DNA from: Desulfoscipio geothermicus
GTDB lineage: Bacteria > Bacillota > Desulfotomaculia > Desulfotomaculales > Desulfallaceae
DNA: 64,000 bases
Assembly: GCA_016841205.1 (NCBI GenBank)
Contig: JAENZP010000015.1
Span: 16,128 to 80,127, forward strand
Direction of reading: 5' to 3'
The notes under the pieces were generated by a model. The model worked only from the letters and a program-made list of their open reading frames with translations, searched no databases and had not been told where the DNA came from. Below are positions 8,688-16,517 of the stretch, in pieces. Within the stretch, counting starts at the first letter, position 1. The number at the start of each line of letters is the position of its first letter. Both the position numbers and the translations under genes were made by a program.

Positions 8688-8984
8688 GTGACCAATATTG
8701 TAAAGGATAGATTGCCCCTGGAAAAGCTTCTGCGCGAGCTGTACACCGCTCAGCAGTGTTCCTTTTTCATGGAAGATGCAATGAATAAAATCATGAACCG
8801 GTTTTCGCTTTCGGAAGAGCAGGCTATCGAATTAACCAAACTACTTATGGAAAAGGAGCTTATCTCCACAAAATCCTTTTTACCGGCTGCGTTTCTGCGG
8901 CCCCGGAATATCCGCAGTTTTCCCATCGTCCTCAGCACTAAAGCCATAAATCTGATTAAAGAAAGCAGCGCGGACAGTAAATAA
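8688..8984 (+). CDS. Uncharacterised 98-residue protein
   Basis: Not recognised. The GTG start follows GGGAGGGAAAG at a suitable distance. The sequence is a run of predicted helices (LEKLLRELYTAQQCSFF, then SEEQAIELTKLLMEKELIS), compatible with a small winged-helix or adaptor fold, and there are no metal or catalytic motifs. It stands 59 nt after the nucleotidase gene and is closed by a terminator, so it is the last gene of that unit. Confidence 0.55.
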   Translation: MTNIVKDRLPLEKLLRELYTAQQCSFFMEDAMNKIMNRFSLSEEQAIELTKLLMEKELISTKSFLPAAFLRPRNIRSFPIVLSTKAINLIKESSADSK

Positions 8985-8996
8985 ATATTAAACCTT

Positions 8997-9030
8997 AAGC
9001 ACCTTTGCAAAGGAGAGGTGCTTTTATTTT
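8997..9030 (+). terminator. Intrinsic terminator
   Basis: Stem AAGCACCT / AGGTGCTT followed by TTATTTTT, closing the 7.7-9.0 kb unit. Confidence 0.8.
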
Positions 9031-9098
9031 TAACTTTTTTATATCAAGGACTAACAAAACGTTTATTTTTCGGTATAATGAGTCAGAGGAGTGAAACC

Positions 9099-9989
9099 AT
9101 GATTAATATTTTTCAACGCCACTGGCATACCTCTGTGCGCCTTAACCCGCCTACTTCGGGTAATACAGCTGCTGCAAATAATGCTGATGCTGCAATAGGC
9201 GCAGAGCAACAGCCAAAAGGGCAGCTTAACGCAGAAACGATTTACCGCGGTACCGATTGTGAGGTTGGTGCCCGGTTGCGAGTGGACCCGATCAGCTTTA
9301 AAATCATGGAAGCCACCTGGGAAACCTATTCACTACCTGTGACTATTTCGGACGTCCCCGGGCTGCATGGCATAGAGGCTTATTTTAACTGCGGGCCGGC
9401 CATTAATAAAGCAGTGGCTCACCTGGGTCCTTTTCCGCGCGCACTATTTAAAGAAACAATACGAGGCGTTATCCAATCGGAAACTTTTTTGTTAAATGAA
9501 CGGGGTTTTGCTTCAGCTGCTGATTACAACAAGTATTGGGACAAGTTTTATCTAAATACCTGTCGCTATTACAGCAACCTCGACAGGGTGAGTAAAACCT
9601 GGGATTATTCAGATTACAAACGCACCAGCATTTTGTTCAACCGGTTTATCTCGCAGTCCGTTTATGCGGTGCCGGGTGATGGTTACCGAGTAGTCGCCAC
9701 ATTTAGTGATTCTTATCATGAAATGAGCGTTGAGCTGGACACGGAAAACAACCTGGTAATCACCAGGGCCGATGGCATATTACTTCGTGCACCGGATAAT
9801 GTTTGCATGGAGGCCAATGTTTTTTTACAGCAGTTGGCGGGTTATGACGCCAACAATCCGGTTAAAAAACAAATTGCCGTAGTTTTAGGTCAGGGTGACG
9901 GCTGTGTGCACCTTATCGATACGGTGTATGACGCACTGGTAGCAGTTAATATGGCAGCTAAGCGGCATGGCGGTTCGGCCACCCTATAG
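9099..9989 (+). CDS. Uncharacterised protein, possibly DUF2889-like (296 aa)
   Basis: The start is set at ATG 9099 because AGGAG lies 8 nt before it; an upstream in-frame ATG lacks a ribosome site and overlaps the preceding terminator. The protein opens with NIFQRHWHTSVRL, then a low-complexity linker rich in Ala, Asn and Gln, then a soluble alpha/beta region with RADGILLRAPDNVCMEA near the end. The His-rich opening and length recall DUF2889 proteins, but I am not certain. No signal peptide and no known catalytic motif. It appears monocistronic. Confidence 0.55.
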   Translation: MINIFQRHWHTSVRLNPPTSGNTAAANNADAAIGAEQQPKGQLNAETIYRGTDCEVGARLRVDPISFKIMEATWETYSLPVTISDVPGLHGIEAYFNCGPAINKAVAHLGPFPRALFKETIRGVIQSETFLLNERGFASAADYNKYWDKFYLNTCRYYSNLDRVSKTWDYSDYKRTSILFNRFISQSVYAVPGDGYRVVATFSDSYHEMSVELDTENNLVITRADGILLRAPDNVCMEANVFLQQLAGYDANNPVKKQIAVVLGQGDGCVHLIDTVYDALVAVNMAAKRHGGSATL

Positions 9990-10084
9990 CAGGTTCTTGT
10001 CTCAAAAGGTATTATTTAACAGTTTTTCTCTAGTTTAAAAATTATATTATCGAGGTAAAATAAGGTAAATTGGGGTGATTAAAA

Positions 10085-10282
10085 TTGAATACTAAAAAAT
10101 TGGATTACCGGATAAACTTTCGTGAGAACAGTCAAATTATTAGCATTGAAATAACCTGCTGTAATAAACATATCGGTGAGATTCGCTATAAGGATGGGGA
10201 ATCCAAGCAATGTCCCGATTGCGGCGCTGTGCATACCGTAAAAATTCAGCATAATCACTTCCACATAACTTGCAGCGAATAA
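10085..10282 (+). CDS. Small zinc-ribbon protein (65 aa)
   Basis: TTG start preceded by GGGGTGA. The protein carries a CC pair (EITCCNKHIG) and a classical knuckle CPDCGAVH, plus a C-terminal HITCSE. The four or five cysteines could build one zinc site. Function unknown. A perfect palindromic terminator follows 25 nt after the stop. Confidence 0.55.
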   Translation: MNTKKLDYRINFRENSQIISIEITCCNKHIGEIRYKDGESKQCPDCGAVHTVKIQHNHFHITCSE

Positions 10283-10307
10283 AATATAAAAGACAAGCCC
10301 ACAAAGT

Positions 10308-10331
10308 GAGCGGCAGCTGCCGCTCTTTTTT
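10308..10331 (+). terminator. Perfect palindromic terminator
   Basis: GAGCGGCAG / CTGCCGCTC is a fully self-complementary 18-nt sequence followed by six T. Confidence 0.85.
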
Positions 10332-10402
10332 GTATTCCGAATAATTACGGAAAAGGATTGACTGTGGGCACGCAGAATATAAGTTAATAAGGAGGTGATT
10401 GT

Positions 10403-10810
10403 ATGGGTTTTGTCCAAAAAATGGCTGAGAGTGCCAAGCAACTGGGCAACCAAGCTAGAGATCTTAGCGGTATAGCTGGCGACAAAGCAAGGGATATTTC
10501 TAAAAAGTCCTCAGAGCTATTTGAAGTCACCAAAATGAAGTATGAAATGAAAAAGATGGAAAGAGAAATGGAAAATAACCTGGCCGGCATCGGTGCATTG
10601 TATTACCAGCAACAGTCCGGCCAGGATGACATGACAAAGGAATTGGAAAGACTACTTAGCGACACCAAGGAACTGGAAAGAGAAATGAAAGAACTGGAAA
10701 AGCAAATTGGGGAGCTACAGCCCGAAGTGCCTATTTGCGCGGATTGCGGCAAAGAACTGCCCGCCGGTGGCAAGTATTGCAGCTTCTGCGGCAAGCAAGT
10801 GGTTGATTAA
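10403..10810 (+). CDS. Coiled-coil protein with C-terminal zinc ribbon (135 aa)
   Basis: ATG preceded by AAGGAGGTGATTG. The N-terminal ~45 residues form an amphipathic helix with an apolipoprotein-like pattern (AESAKQLGNQARDLSGIAGD). A long charged coiled coil follows (repeats of KELEREMKELEKQ). The last ~30 residues are a zinc ribbon, CADCGKELP...CSFCGKQ. Such zinc-ribbon-plus-helix proteins occur widely in Firmicutes without a known role. A peripheral membrane or scaffold function is only inference. Monocistronic, between two terminators. Confidence 0.7.
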   Translation: MGFVQKMAESAKQLGNQARDLSGIAGDKARDISKKSSELFEVTKMKYEMKKMEREMENNLAGIGALYYQQQSGQDDMTKELERLLSDTKELEREMKELEKQIGELQPEVPICADCGKELPAGGKYCSFCGKQVVD

Positions 10811-10821
10811 TAGCTAGAGAC

Positions 10822-10876
10822 AAACACCGGTACTAAAAGAAGCATTCATCAAATTACCCTTTTAGCACCGGTGTTT
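10822..10876. terminator. Bidirectional terminator between convergent genes
   Basis: Long stem AAACACCGGT(A)CTAAAAG / CTTTTAG-CACCGGTGTTT with a 22-nt loop. It lies between a rightward gene ending at 10810 and a leftward gene ending at 10885, and has T or A tracts on both sides. Confidence 0.75.
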
Positions 10877-10884
10877 TATTTGTA

Positions 10885-11316
10885 TCAGGCCGTCTTATCG
10901 CTATCCATCATCTTTAGCATATCCTTAACCACATCGGTATTGATACCAGTATATACTGCTTTTACTGACCCGTATTTTTTTTGTTTTGCCTCATTTTTAG
11001 AAACCACCCGCAGGCCGGGCGCATCCATCTCCCGGGCTACCCGGTTGGCCCCGGAATACAGGAAAAATGTATGGGGAGGATCGACGTTTTTAGTGATATG
11101 CAGAATCTTTTTATCACCCTGCAGATAAATCACTGCATAATTGTCTTCCACTTTCTTTAGCCTGGTTATACCTTCTTCTACCATACCATCAATAACAGCG
11201 ACAATTTTTAAAAAAGCGTCACTTTTCACACTCGGAGTAACTACTTTTTTAGTTTGTTTTACGGGCTTTTGAGCCAGCCCAACCCGGCTTAATAGGTTAT
11301 TAATAAATGCAGGCAT
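10885..11316 (-). CDS. Uncharacterised protein (143 aa)
   Basis: Not recognised. The leftward ATG is preceded by AAGGAGGAAAG. The N-terminus is basic (MPAFINNLLSRVGLAQKPVKQTKK), followed by a mixed alpha/beta region with DNYAVIYLQGDKKILHITK and a C-terminal helix TDVVKDMLKMM. No cysteine motifs, no membrane segments. It is convergent with the coiled-coil protein and divergent from the sirtuin gene. Confidence 0.5.
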   Translation of the reverse strand: MPAFINNLLSRVGLAQKPVKQTKKVVTPSVKSDAFLKIVAVIDGMVEEGITRLKKVEDNYAVIYLQGDKKILHITKNVDPPHTFFLYSGANRVAREMDAPGLRVVSKNEAKQKKYGSVKAVYTGINTDVVKDMLKMMDSDKTA

Positions 11317-11450
11317 AAGACTTTCCTCCTTCTGTAAGTATTAATTACATTTTTCAACAAAAACCATACTATATCCTGCTCGATAAAAAGTTGACAGTAA
11401 AAAATGTTCTCAAGGTAATTAAGCCATTAAGAAGAATGGAGGTATTAATT

Positions 11451-12200
11451 TTGTCATATGATCAAAAAATCAAAGAAATTGCTCGTTTAATCCAGGAATC
11501 CAATAAAACACTGGCCCTTACCGGGGCAGGCATTAGTACGGAAAGTGGCATTCGCGACTATCGCAGCCCGGGCACCGGTCTTTGGGAAAAGCACGACCCG
11601 GCCAAAACAGCCAGTCTCACCGCACTGCGCAGAGACCCCGCCCTTTTTTATAGCACAAACCTGAAACGCTGGACCTCCTTTAACGATGCCCAGCCCAACG
11701 TCGCCCATCTGGCCCTAGCCCAGCTGGAAAAGAAAGGGCTGCTGGACGGGGTAATTACTCAGAATATCGACAGCCTGCACGTAAAGGCCGGCTCCATCCA
11801 GGTATGGGAAGTGCATGGACACCTGCGCACCTGCCACTGCATGGATTGCCGGGCCTCCTACAGCTTTAACCACCTGGAGCAATGCTTTTACAAAGGTGAA
11901 AATCCACCCCGTTGCCTTAAATGCGGCGGTGTATTGCGGCCGGACGTGGTGTTGTTTGAAGACCAGATGAATGATGACTACTACCAGGTCACCTTTGAGA
12001 TTTCGGGCTGTCAGCTCCTGCTGGTAGTAGGCAGCAGCCTTACTGTATATCCTGTGGCCGGTTTACCAAGTTATGCCAAGGAAATTGTAATCATTAACAA
12101 CACTCCTACTCCTTATGACGATGAAGCGGCAGTGGTCGTCCATGAAAGTGCCGGCCAGGTTTTTCAGGATGTTTTGACTGAACTGGGCCATAAAATCTAA
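11451..12200 (+). CDS. cobB: Sir2-family NAD-dependent protein deacylase
   Basis: The start is set at TTG 11451, 7 nt after GGAGGT; the open frame continues upstream without a ribosome site. The 249-residue product has all sirtuin landmarks: GAGISTESGIRDYR near residue 26, TQNIDSLH, the catalytic His in VHGHL, a zinc ribbon of two CxxC pairs (CHCMDC and CLKCGG), and VVGSSLTVYPVAGLP. Sirtuins remove acyl groups from lysine, consuming NAD and releasing O-acyl-ADP-ribose; in bacteria acyl-CoA synthetases are common targets, and one is encoded at 21.4 kb. That pairing is inference. Confidence 0.95.
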   Translation: MSYDQKIKEIARLIQESNKTLALTGAGISTESGIRDYRSPGTGLWEKHDPAKTASLTALRRDPALFYSTNLKRWTSFNDAQPNVAHLALAQLEKKGLLDGVITQNIDSLHVKAGSIQVWEVHGHLRTCHCMDCRASYSFNHLEQCFYKGENPPRCLKCGGVLRPDVVLFEDQMNDDYYQVTFEISGCQLLLVVGSSLTVYPVAGLPSYAKEIVIINNTPTPYDDEAAVVVHESAGQVFQDVLTELGHKI

Positions 12201-12231
12201 ATTGCAGTGCTACTCACTATATGCCCGCTCA

Positions 12232-12927
12232 CTACATCACCCGGGGAAGCTCTACTACTGTAGCCAGCGGCAGATGATCCGACGCCTGGCTAGCAAAAAC
12301 CCTGGATTCGTTCAAAATCCAGTGATTGGAATAAAGAATGTAATCAATTTTGTATTTGGGCTGATCAGAAGGGAAGGTCAATCCGGCCCCGGTTAGATCA
12401 CCGGTTTGCAGTACTGTTTGCAGGCGAACAACTTCCTCACTCTCCAGGCTGGCGTTAAAATCCCCGGCCAGCAGCAGCGGCCCGGACACGCCACCGGAGA
12501 CCTCTATAATTTTGTCCACCTGCTGTAATCGTTCTTGATGATTCAGCCCTAGGTGGGTGTTTAAAAAAACCACGATCTGTCCGGCAAGCTTAATTTCCAC
12601 CCGGAGCAGCCCTCTTTGTTCGCCCTGGCTGGGCAGCAGGTAATTCTGCCAATAAACAATGGGGTAGCGGGACAATACGGCGTTACCAAACCGGGCCACA
12701 CCGCCCCAGGTGACATTTGGCCCGTAAATATGGTACATACCTAACATACTGCCTAGTTTAGCCGTCTGGTCAGCAAAGGAGCTGCGGGGATTGAAACAGT
12801 CAACTTCCTGGAGGCCCACTAGATCAGGATGCGTACCAGCGATGGCAGATGCCACTACCTTTAAAGAAACCTTGCCGTTCATACCGCGACAGTATCTAAT
12901 ATTGTAGGAAAGCACGCGTATTTTCAT
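12232..12927 (-). CDS. Endonuclease/exonuclease/phosphatase (EEP) family hydrolase
   Basis: 231 residues from the ATG preceded by AAAGGTGGG (13 further in-frame codons upstream are not needed). EEP fold motifs are clear: VLSYNIRYCRG near the start, VGLQEVD, FLNTHLGLN, LLAGDFNA and a final ASDHLP with the catalytic His. These magnesium-dependent hydrolases cut phosphodiester bonds in nucleic acids, lipids or nucleotides; the substrate is not evident. No signal peptide, so it is probably cytoplasmic. Monocistronic and convergent with the sirtuin gene. Confidence 0.85.
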   Translation of the reverse strand: MKIRVLSYNIRYCRGMNGKVSLKVVASAIAGTHPDLVGLQEVDCFNPRSSFADQTAKLGSMLGMYHIYGPNVTWGGVARFGNAVLSRYPIVYWQNYLLPSQGEQRGLLRVEIKLAGQIVVFLNTHLGLNHQERLQQVDKIIEVSGGVSGPLLLAGDFNASLESEEVVRLQTVLQTGDLTGAGLTFPSDQPKYKIDYILYSNHWILNESRVFASQASDHLPLATVVELPRVM

Positions 12928-13071
12928 TGGCCCACCTTTAAGCTCTTTTAAATTATTATTATGCAAGCTATAGATAAAGGAAACCGGTGTTACAATAGTT
13001 TTATAAAAAATACTACCTTAACCAACGCAAATATTATGCAATGAGATAACCTAAAGGAGAATAAAAAGTTA

Positions 13072-14094
13072 ATGAGTGTAACCATATTAAGCGTGGAAAC
13101 ATCTTGCGATGAAACCGCGGCGGCCGTTTTAGTTGACGGCACTACCGTCAAAGCTAATATCATATCCTCCCAGGTAGACGTACACCGTAAATTTGGCGGT
13201 GTTGTACCAGAGGTCGCCTCCCGCAAGCACCTGGAGCTGATCAACCACGTTATCCGGGAAGCACTCGATGAGGCCGGTATTAATTTTGACAGACTGGACG
13301 CTGTAGCCGTCACTTACGGTCCCGGTCTGGTGGGTGCGCTGCTGGTAGGCGTAGCCGCAGCTAAAGCGATTGCCTTTGGGCTGGACATACCTCTAATCGG
13401 TGTTAACCACCTGGAGGGTCACGTCAGCGCCAACTTTTTAAGTGAACCCGAACCGGCTTTTCCGGTTATTTGCCTGGTCGTGTCGGGAGGGCATACCGAC
13501 CTGGTGTTGATTTCCGGTTTTGGTCAGTACGAGCTTTTGGGGGCTACCCGGGACGACGCCGCAGGCGAAGCATTTGACAAAGTAGCCCGGGTGCTGGGCC
13601 TGGGTTATCCGGGCGGACCACTAATTGACGAACTGGCCGCATCCGGCGATGATACCGCCGTACCCTTGCCCCGGTCCTATCTTGCTGAAGGCAGCCTGGA
13701 CTTTAGTTTCAGCGGACTGAAAACAGCAGTGATAAATTATCTGCATCGGGCCGAACAAAAAGGACTGCCGATAAATAAGGCCGACGTAGCGGCCAGTTTT
13801 AGGCGAGCCGCGGTGGATGTGCTGGTTGATAAAACCCTATTTGCCGCCCGGCATCACCAAACCGGTACCATTATGCTGGCCGGCGGGGTAGCGGCTAACC
13901 AGCTATTAAGGCGGGAAATGGCCTGCCGTGCAGCCCGAGAAGGCAAGCGGGTGGTTTACCCTCCGCCGTTACTGTGCACTGACAATGCGGCAATGATTGG
14001 TTGCGCAGCCTACCATAAATATATGCGCGGCGATTTTGCCCCCCTGACCTTAAACGCGATACCCAATTTACCGCTAGGCCAGGACCGGTATTAA
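13072..14094 (+). CDS. tsaD: tRNA N6-adenosine threonylcarbamoyltransferase
   Basis: 340 residues, the usual TsaD length. It transfers the threonylcarbamoyl group from TC-AMP to A37 of ANN-decoding tRNAs, together with TsaB and TsaE. Motifs: SVETSCDETAAAV at the N-terminus, metal-binding His113 and His117 in NHLEGHVSA, VSGGHTDLV, ATRDDAAGEAFDKVAR, GYPGGP and FSFSGLKTA. ATG preceded by AAAGGAGA. tsaB and tsaE are not adjacent. The 686-nt gap after it carries DnaA boxes. Confidence 0.97.
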   Translation: MSVTILSVETSCDETAAAVLVDGTTVKANIISSQVDVHRKFGGVVPEVASRKHLELINHVIREALDEAGINFDRLDAVAVTYGPGLVGALLVGVAAAKAIAFGLDIPLIGVNHLEGHVSANFLSEPEPAFPVICLVVSGGHTDLVLISGFGQYELLGATRDDAAGEAFDKVARVLGLGYPGGPLIDELAASGDDTAVPLPRSYLAEGSLDFSFSGLKTAVINYLHRAEQKGLPINKADVAASFRRAAVDVLVDKTLFAARHHQTGTIMLAGGVAANQLLRREMACRAAREGKRVVYPPPLLCTDNAAMIGCAAYHKYMRGDFAPLTLNAIPNLPLGQDRY

Positions 14095-14151
14095 CCTGCA
14101 GCCTGTACTAAACCTAGAAAGCTGCATTTTATACACAAAGTAATTCACAAC

Positions 14152-14306
14152 TTATCCACAAAGCTCTGGGTTGGCGTATAGCCCAAAACCCTTGCTATTA
14201 AAGATTATTAATTTATCTGGATTTGTTTATTTTGCTAACAATAGTTTTGCTGAACATGGCTACGATTAGTTTTCCATGTGGATAATGTGGATAAGTCTGT
14301 TGATAA
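14152..14306. promoter_or_regulatory. Cluster of DnaA boxes
   Basis: Three perfect 9-mer DnaA boxes: TTATCCACA at 14152-14160 and two head-to-tail TGTGGATAA copies with no gap at 14277-14285 and 14286-14294. A one-mismatch copy TGTTGATAA follows at 14298-14306, and CGTGGATAT lies at ~14411. The surroundings are AT-rich. No dnaA, dnaN or rpmH gene is in the window, so this is more likely a DnaA-titration or regulatory cluster than the main origin. Confidence 0.6.
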
Positions 14307-14780
14307 CTTGACAATAAGGAGTTTGACCTGTGGGTGATAATTCACCGGTCATTTGACGATTTTTGTCGAATAGCTATTCTACTGGGATTACCAGGCCAGC
14401 ATAATTTCGCCCGTGGATATTGGAAAAGTTGTGAAAAATCCTTTTGTTTAAGAACAAGTTGTGTTATCCTTTTTCTATAATCAAGTGGGGAAAGGGAGAA
14501 AGTTTGATAACTTTCTATATAATCGCATAAAAACTTTCCGTAGCAAGAGTTACATCAGAGGATATTGAGTCACTGGACAATTTGAGAAACTTCCTTTCAT
14601 CGCAAAGCAAAATTTTCGGACAACTGCCCGTTTGGTATGTTTGCTGTGGCATATCTGCACACATCAAGCTGGTGGAACCTCGTACTTATCCCCCGCAGCG
14701 AAGGTAAAGCTTAAATAGTAGTGTAAGCGAGAAATATAATCACCGACTTTTACGAATAGGCATAGAAAGGAGCGAGTTAG
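14307..14780 (+). other. Long leader/intergenic region before the ACT-domain gene
   Basis: 474 nt without a convincing frame. A TATAAT hexamer lies at 14476-14481, but no good -35 is correctly spaced. TGGTGGAACCTCG at about 14670 loosely resembles the T-box core, without the rest of a T-box. AAAGGAGCG ahead of 14781 is the ribosome site of the next gene. A structured leader RNA is possible but not shown. Confidence 0.4.
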
Positions 14781-15212
14781 ATGAAGGTAAAACAAATATC
14801 TGTCTTTTTGGAAAATAAATACGGGCGTCTAGCTCAGGTAACCAGAGTACTGGGCGACAACAACATTAACATTCGGGCAATGTCCATTGCCGATACTGCT
14901 GATTTCGGCATACTGCGGTTAATTGTCAATGACCCCGACGCGGCATTGCAGGTGCTTAAAGAAGCCGGTTTCACCGTTAGCTCTACAGATGTCATTGCTG
15001 TGGAAATAAAAGACGAACCCGGCGGCCTGGCCAGCGTATTAGATGTACTACAGCAAGTCAATATAAATATTGAATACTTGTACGCATTTGTGCAAAAATC
15101 CACCAACGCCGCCCTGGTAGTTTTCAGGGTGGAACAGATAGACGAAGCCATCGAGGTACTGCAGAAAAATAACATCAGCATACTACCGGGCAGTCATGTA
15201 TACACATTGTAA
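14781..15212 (+). CDS. Tandem ACT-domain protein (143 aa)
   Basis: Two ACT modules back to back: residues ~4-70 ([30 protein letters not shown]) and ~72-140 ([26 protein letters not shown]). The pattern of a Gly-containing turn followed by a helix and NINI is typical of amino-acid-binding ACT regulators. Stand-alone tandem ACT proteins in Clostridia often accompany phenylacetate-CoA ligase or indolepyruvate oxidoreductase genes; neither is here. Probably an amino-acid sensor or regulatory subunit with unknown partner. Ended by a terminator. Confidence 0.8.
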   Translation: MKVKQISVFLENKYGRLAQVTRVLGDNNINIRAMSIADTADFGILRLIVNDPDAALQVLKEAGFTVSSTDVIAVEIKDEPGGLASVLDVLQQVNINIEYLYAFVQKSTNAALVVFRVEQIDEAIEVLQKNNISILPGSHVYTL

Positions 15213-15248
15213 AGTATTTAGTGTCACATTATTAACATAGTCCTATGC

Positions 15249-15284
15249 AAATCCTCCCCGAAACACGGGAGGATTTATTATTTC
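15249..15284 (+). terminator. Intrinsic terminator after the ACT gene
   Basis: Stem AAATCCTCCC / GGGAGGATTT, 8-nt loop, then TATTATTTC. Confidence 0.8.
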
Positions 15285-15401
15285 GACAAATTAATGCATC
15301 CAAGTGGTATAATGAGAATGGCATAGTAGTCATTGTTTTTGTCACTGCCAATAACTATCCTACCGGCTAAATATAACACAATTATTCTTGGAGGAATTAA
15401 C

Positions 15402-15983
15402 GTGTCTAAGCTAGAATTAAGGAAGGATGTAATTGCCCGGCGCAATGCCCTACCGTTGCAGAAATTAAAGGATAATAGCGCAACAATTGTCACCAAATTG
15501 CTGGCTCTGCCAGAATACCGTCGGGCCGCCACAGTGATGGCTTATGTCGACTTTCGCAACGAGGTACAAACTGCATCCATTCTGGAAAACGCTCTACAGC
15601 AAAGCAAGCGGTTGCTGTTGCCTATTACCGACGTGCCCAACAAAAAGCTTATACCGTCGCAGGTACTTCATTTCCCTGATGATTTAACCCCGGGCCCCTG
15701 GGGAATCTTTGAACCCAAGCCCCAGTACGTACGGCCGGTGGACCCAGGGGAAATCGACATGGTTATTGTGCCCGGGGTAGCCTTCGATACCGCGGGCAAT
15801 CGGATTGGTTACGGTGGGGGCTTTTACGATCGTTTTCTGCCCGGCACCAGGGTTGACACAACGCTGGTATCCCTGGCCTTTGAACTGCAGGTCAGATCCA
15901 ATGTTTACCCCGCCGAGCACGACGTACGCATACACATACTAATCACCGAAGAGAGAGTTTTGGATTTCCGCGTTAATCATTAG
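15402..15983 (+). CDS. 5-formyltetrahydrofolate cyclo-ligase
   Basis: The GTG start at 15402 follows GGAGG by 7 nt; the longer upstream frame has no ribosome site. The 193-residue product converts 5-formyl-THF to 5,10-methenyl-THF using ATP. Diagnostic motifs are the N-terminal KLELRKDVIARRNAL with its basic helix, the mid-region MVIVPGVAFD, and the substrate loop RIGYGGGFYDRFL. It sits directly upstream of the formate dehydrogenase cluster. Both touch one-carbon metabolism, though the enzyme is also a general salvage function. Confidence 0.93.
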   Translation: MSKLELRKDVIARRNALPLQKLKDNSATIVTKLLALPEYRRAATVMAYVDFRNEVQTASILENALQQSKRLLLPITDVPNKKLIPSQVLHFPDDLTPGPWGIFEPKPQYVRPVDPGEIDMVIVPGVAFDTAGNRIGYGGGFYDRFLPGTRVDTTLVSLAFELQVRSNVYPAEHDVRIHILITEERVLDFRVNH

Positions 15984-16022
15984 CTTGATAATTAGTTGAT
16001 TAAGCTGGGGGGAGGGAACATT

Positions 16023-16508
16023 TTGTCAGTCTGTCATTGTGAGCAAACCCGGGAGGCACAGTACCAGGAATTGCAAAAAGTAATTGATAAGTATCTTAAT
16101 GTGGAAGGTTCTTTAATCCCGCTGCTGCAAGAAGCGCAGGAAATCTTCGGATACCTGTCCGGGGACGTGATGAAAAAAATCTCAGCTGAAATTAAGGTTC
16201 CCTTCAGCAAGACTTACGGTGTAGCCACTTTTTATTCCCAGTTTCACCTACAACCCAGGGGACGCAATATCATTCGCGTCTGTCAGGGAACAGCCTGCCA
16301 TGTTAGAGGCGGAGCCAAAATCCTGGATGCAGCTGCTGAAAAACTTGGTGTAGCTGAAAACGGCACCACCAAAGACTTGCGCTACACCTTGGAAACAGTG
16401 GCCTGTTTAGGTGCCTGCGGACAAGGCCCTGTTTTAATGGTAAATGATGATACTCATGGACGATTGGCCGCTAAAGACGTGCCGAAAATTCTTGATAAAT
16501 ACGAGTAG
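16023..16508 (+). CDS. NuoE-like [2Fe-2S] thioredoxin-fold subunit of NAD-linked formate dehydrogenase
   Basis: Start TTG 16023, 6 nt after GGAGGG. The 161-residue protein matches the 24-kDa subunit of complex I and the HydA/FdhA partner family: a helical N-terminus with LIPLLQEAQEIFGYLS, TYGVATFYSQF, then the cluster ligands CQGTAC and CLGAC. It carries one [2Fe-2S] cluster and passes electrons to or from the flavin subunit encoded next, 9 nt downstream. The order NuoE-NuoF-FdhA is that of cytosolic NAD(P)-dependent or electron-bifurcating formate dehydrogenases. Confidence 0.92.
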   Translation: MSVCHCEQTREAQYQELQKVIDKYLNVEGSLIPLLQEAQEIFGYLSGDVMKKISAEIKVPFSKTYGVATFYSQFHLQPRGRNIIRVCQGTACHVRGGAKILDAAAEKLGVAENGTTKDLRYTLETVACLGACGQGPVLMVNDDTHGRLAAKDVPKILDKYE

Positions 16509-16517
16509 GAGGCTAAA

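Noticed and set aside
14152..14306. DnaA-box cluster as the chromosomal origin
   Set aside because: No dnaA, dnaN, rpmH or other typical origin neighbours; only a short cluster. Kept as a DnaA-binding region instead.
14665..14690. T-box-like TGGTGGAACCTCG upstream of the ACT gene
   Set aside because: Only the TGGNACC-like core matches; no stem I features, and no competing terminator with a T tract before 14781.
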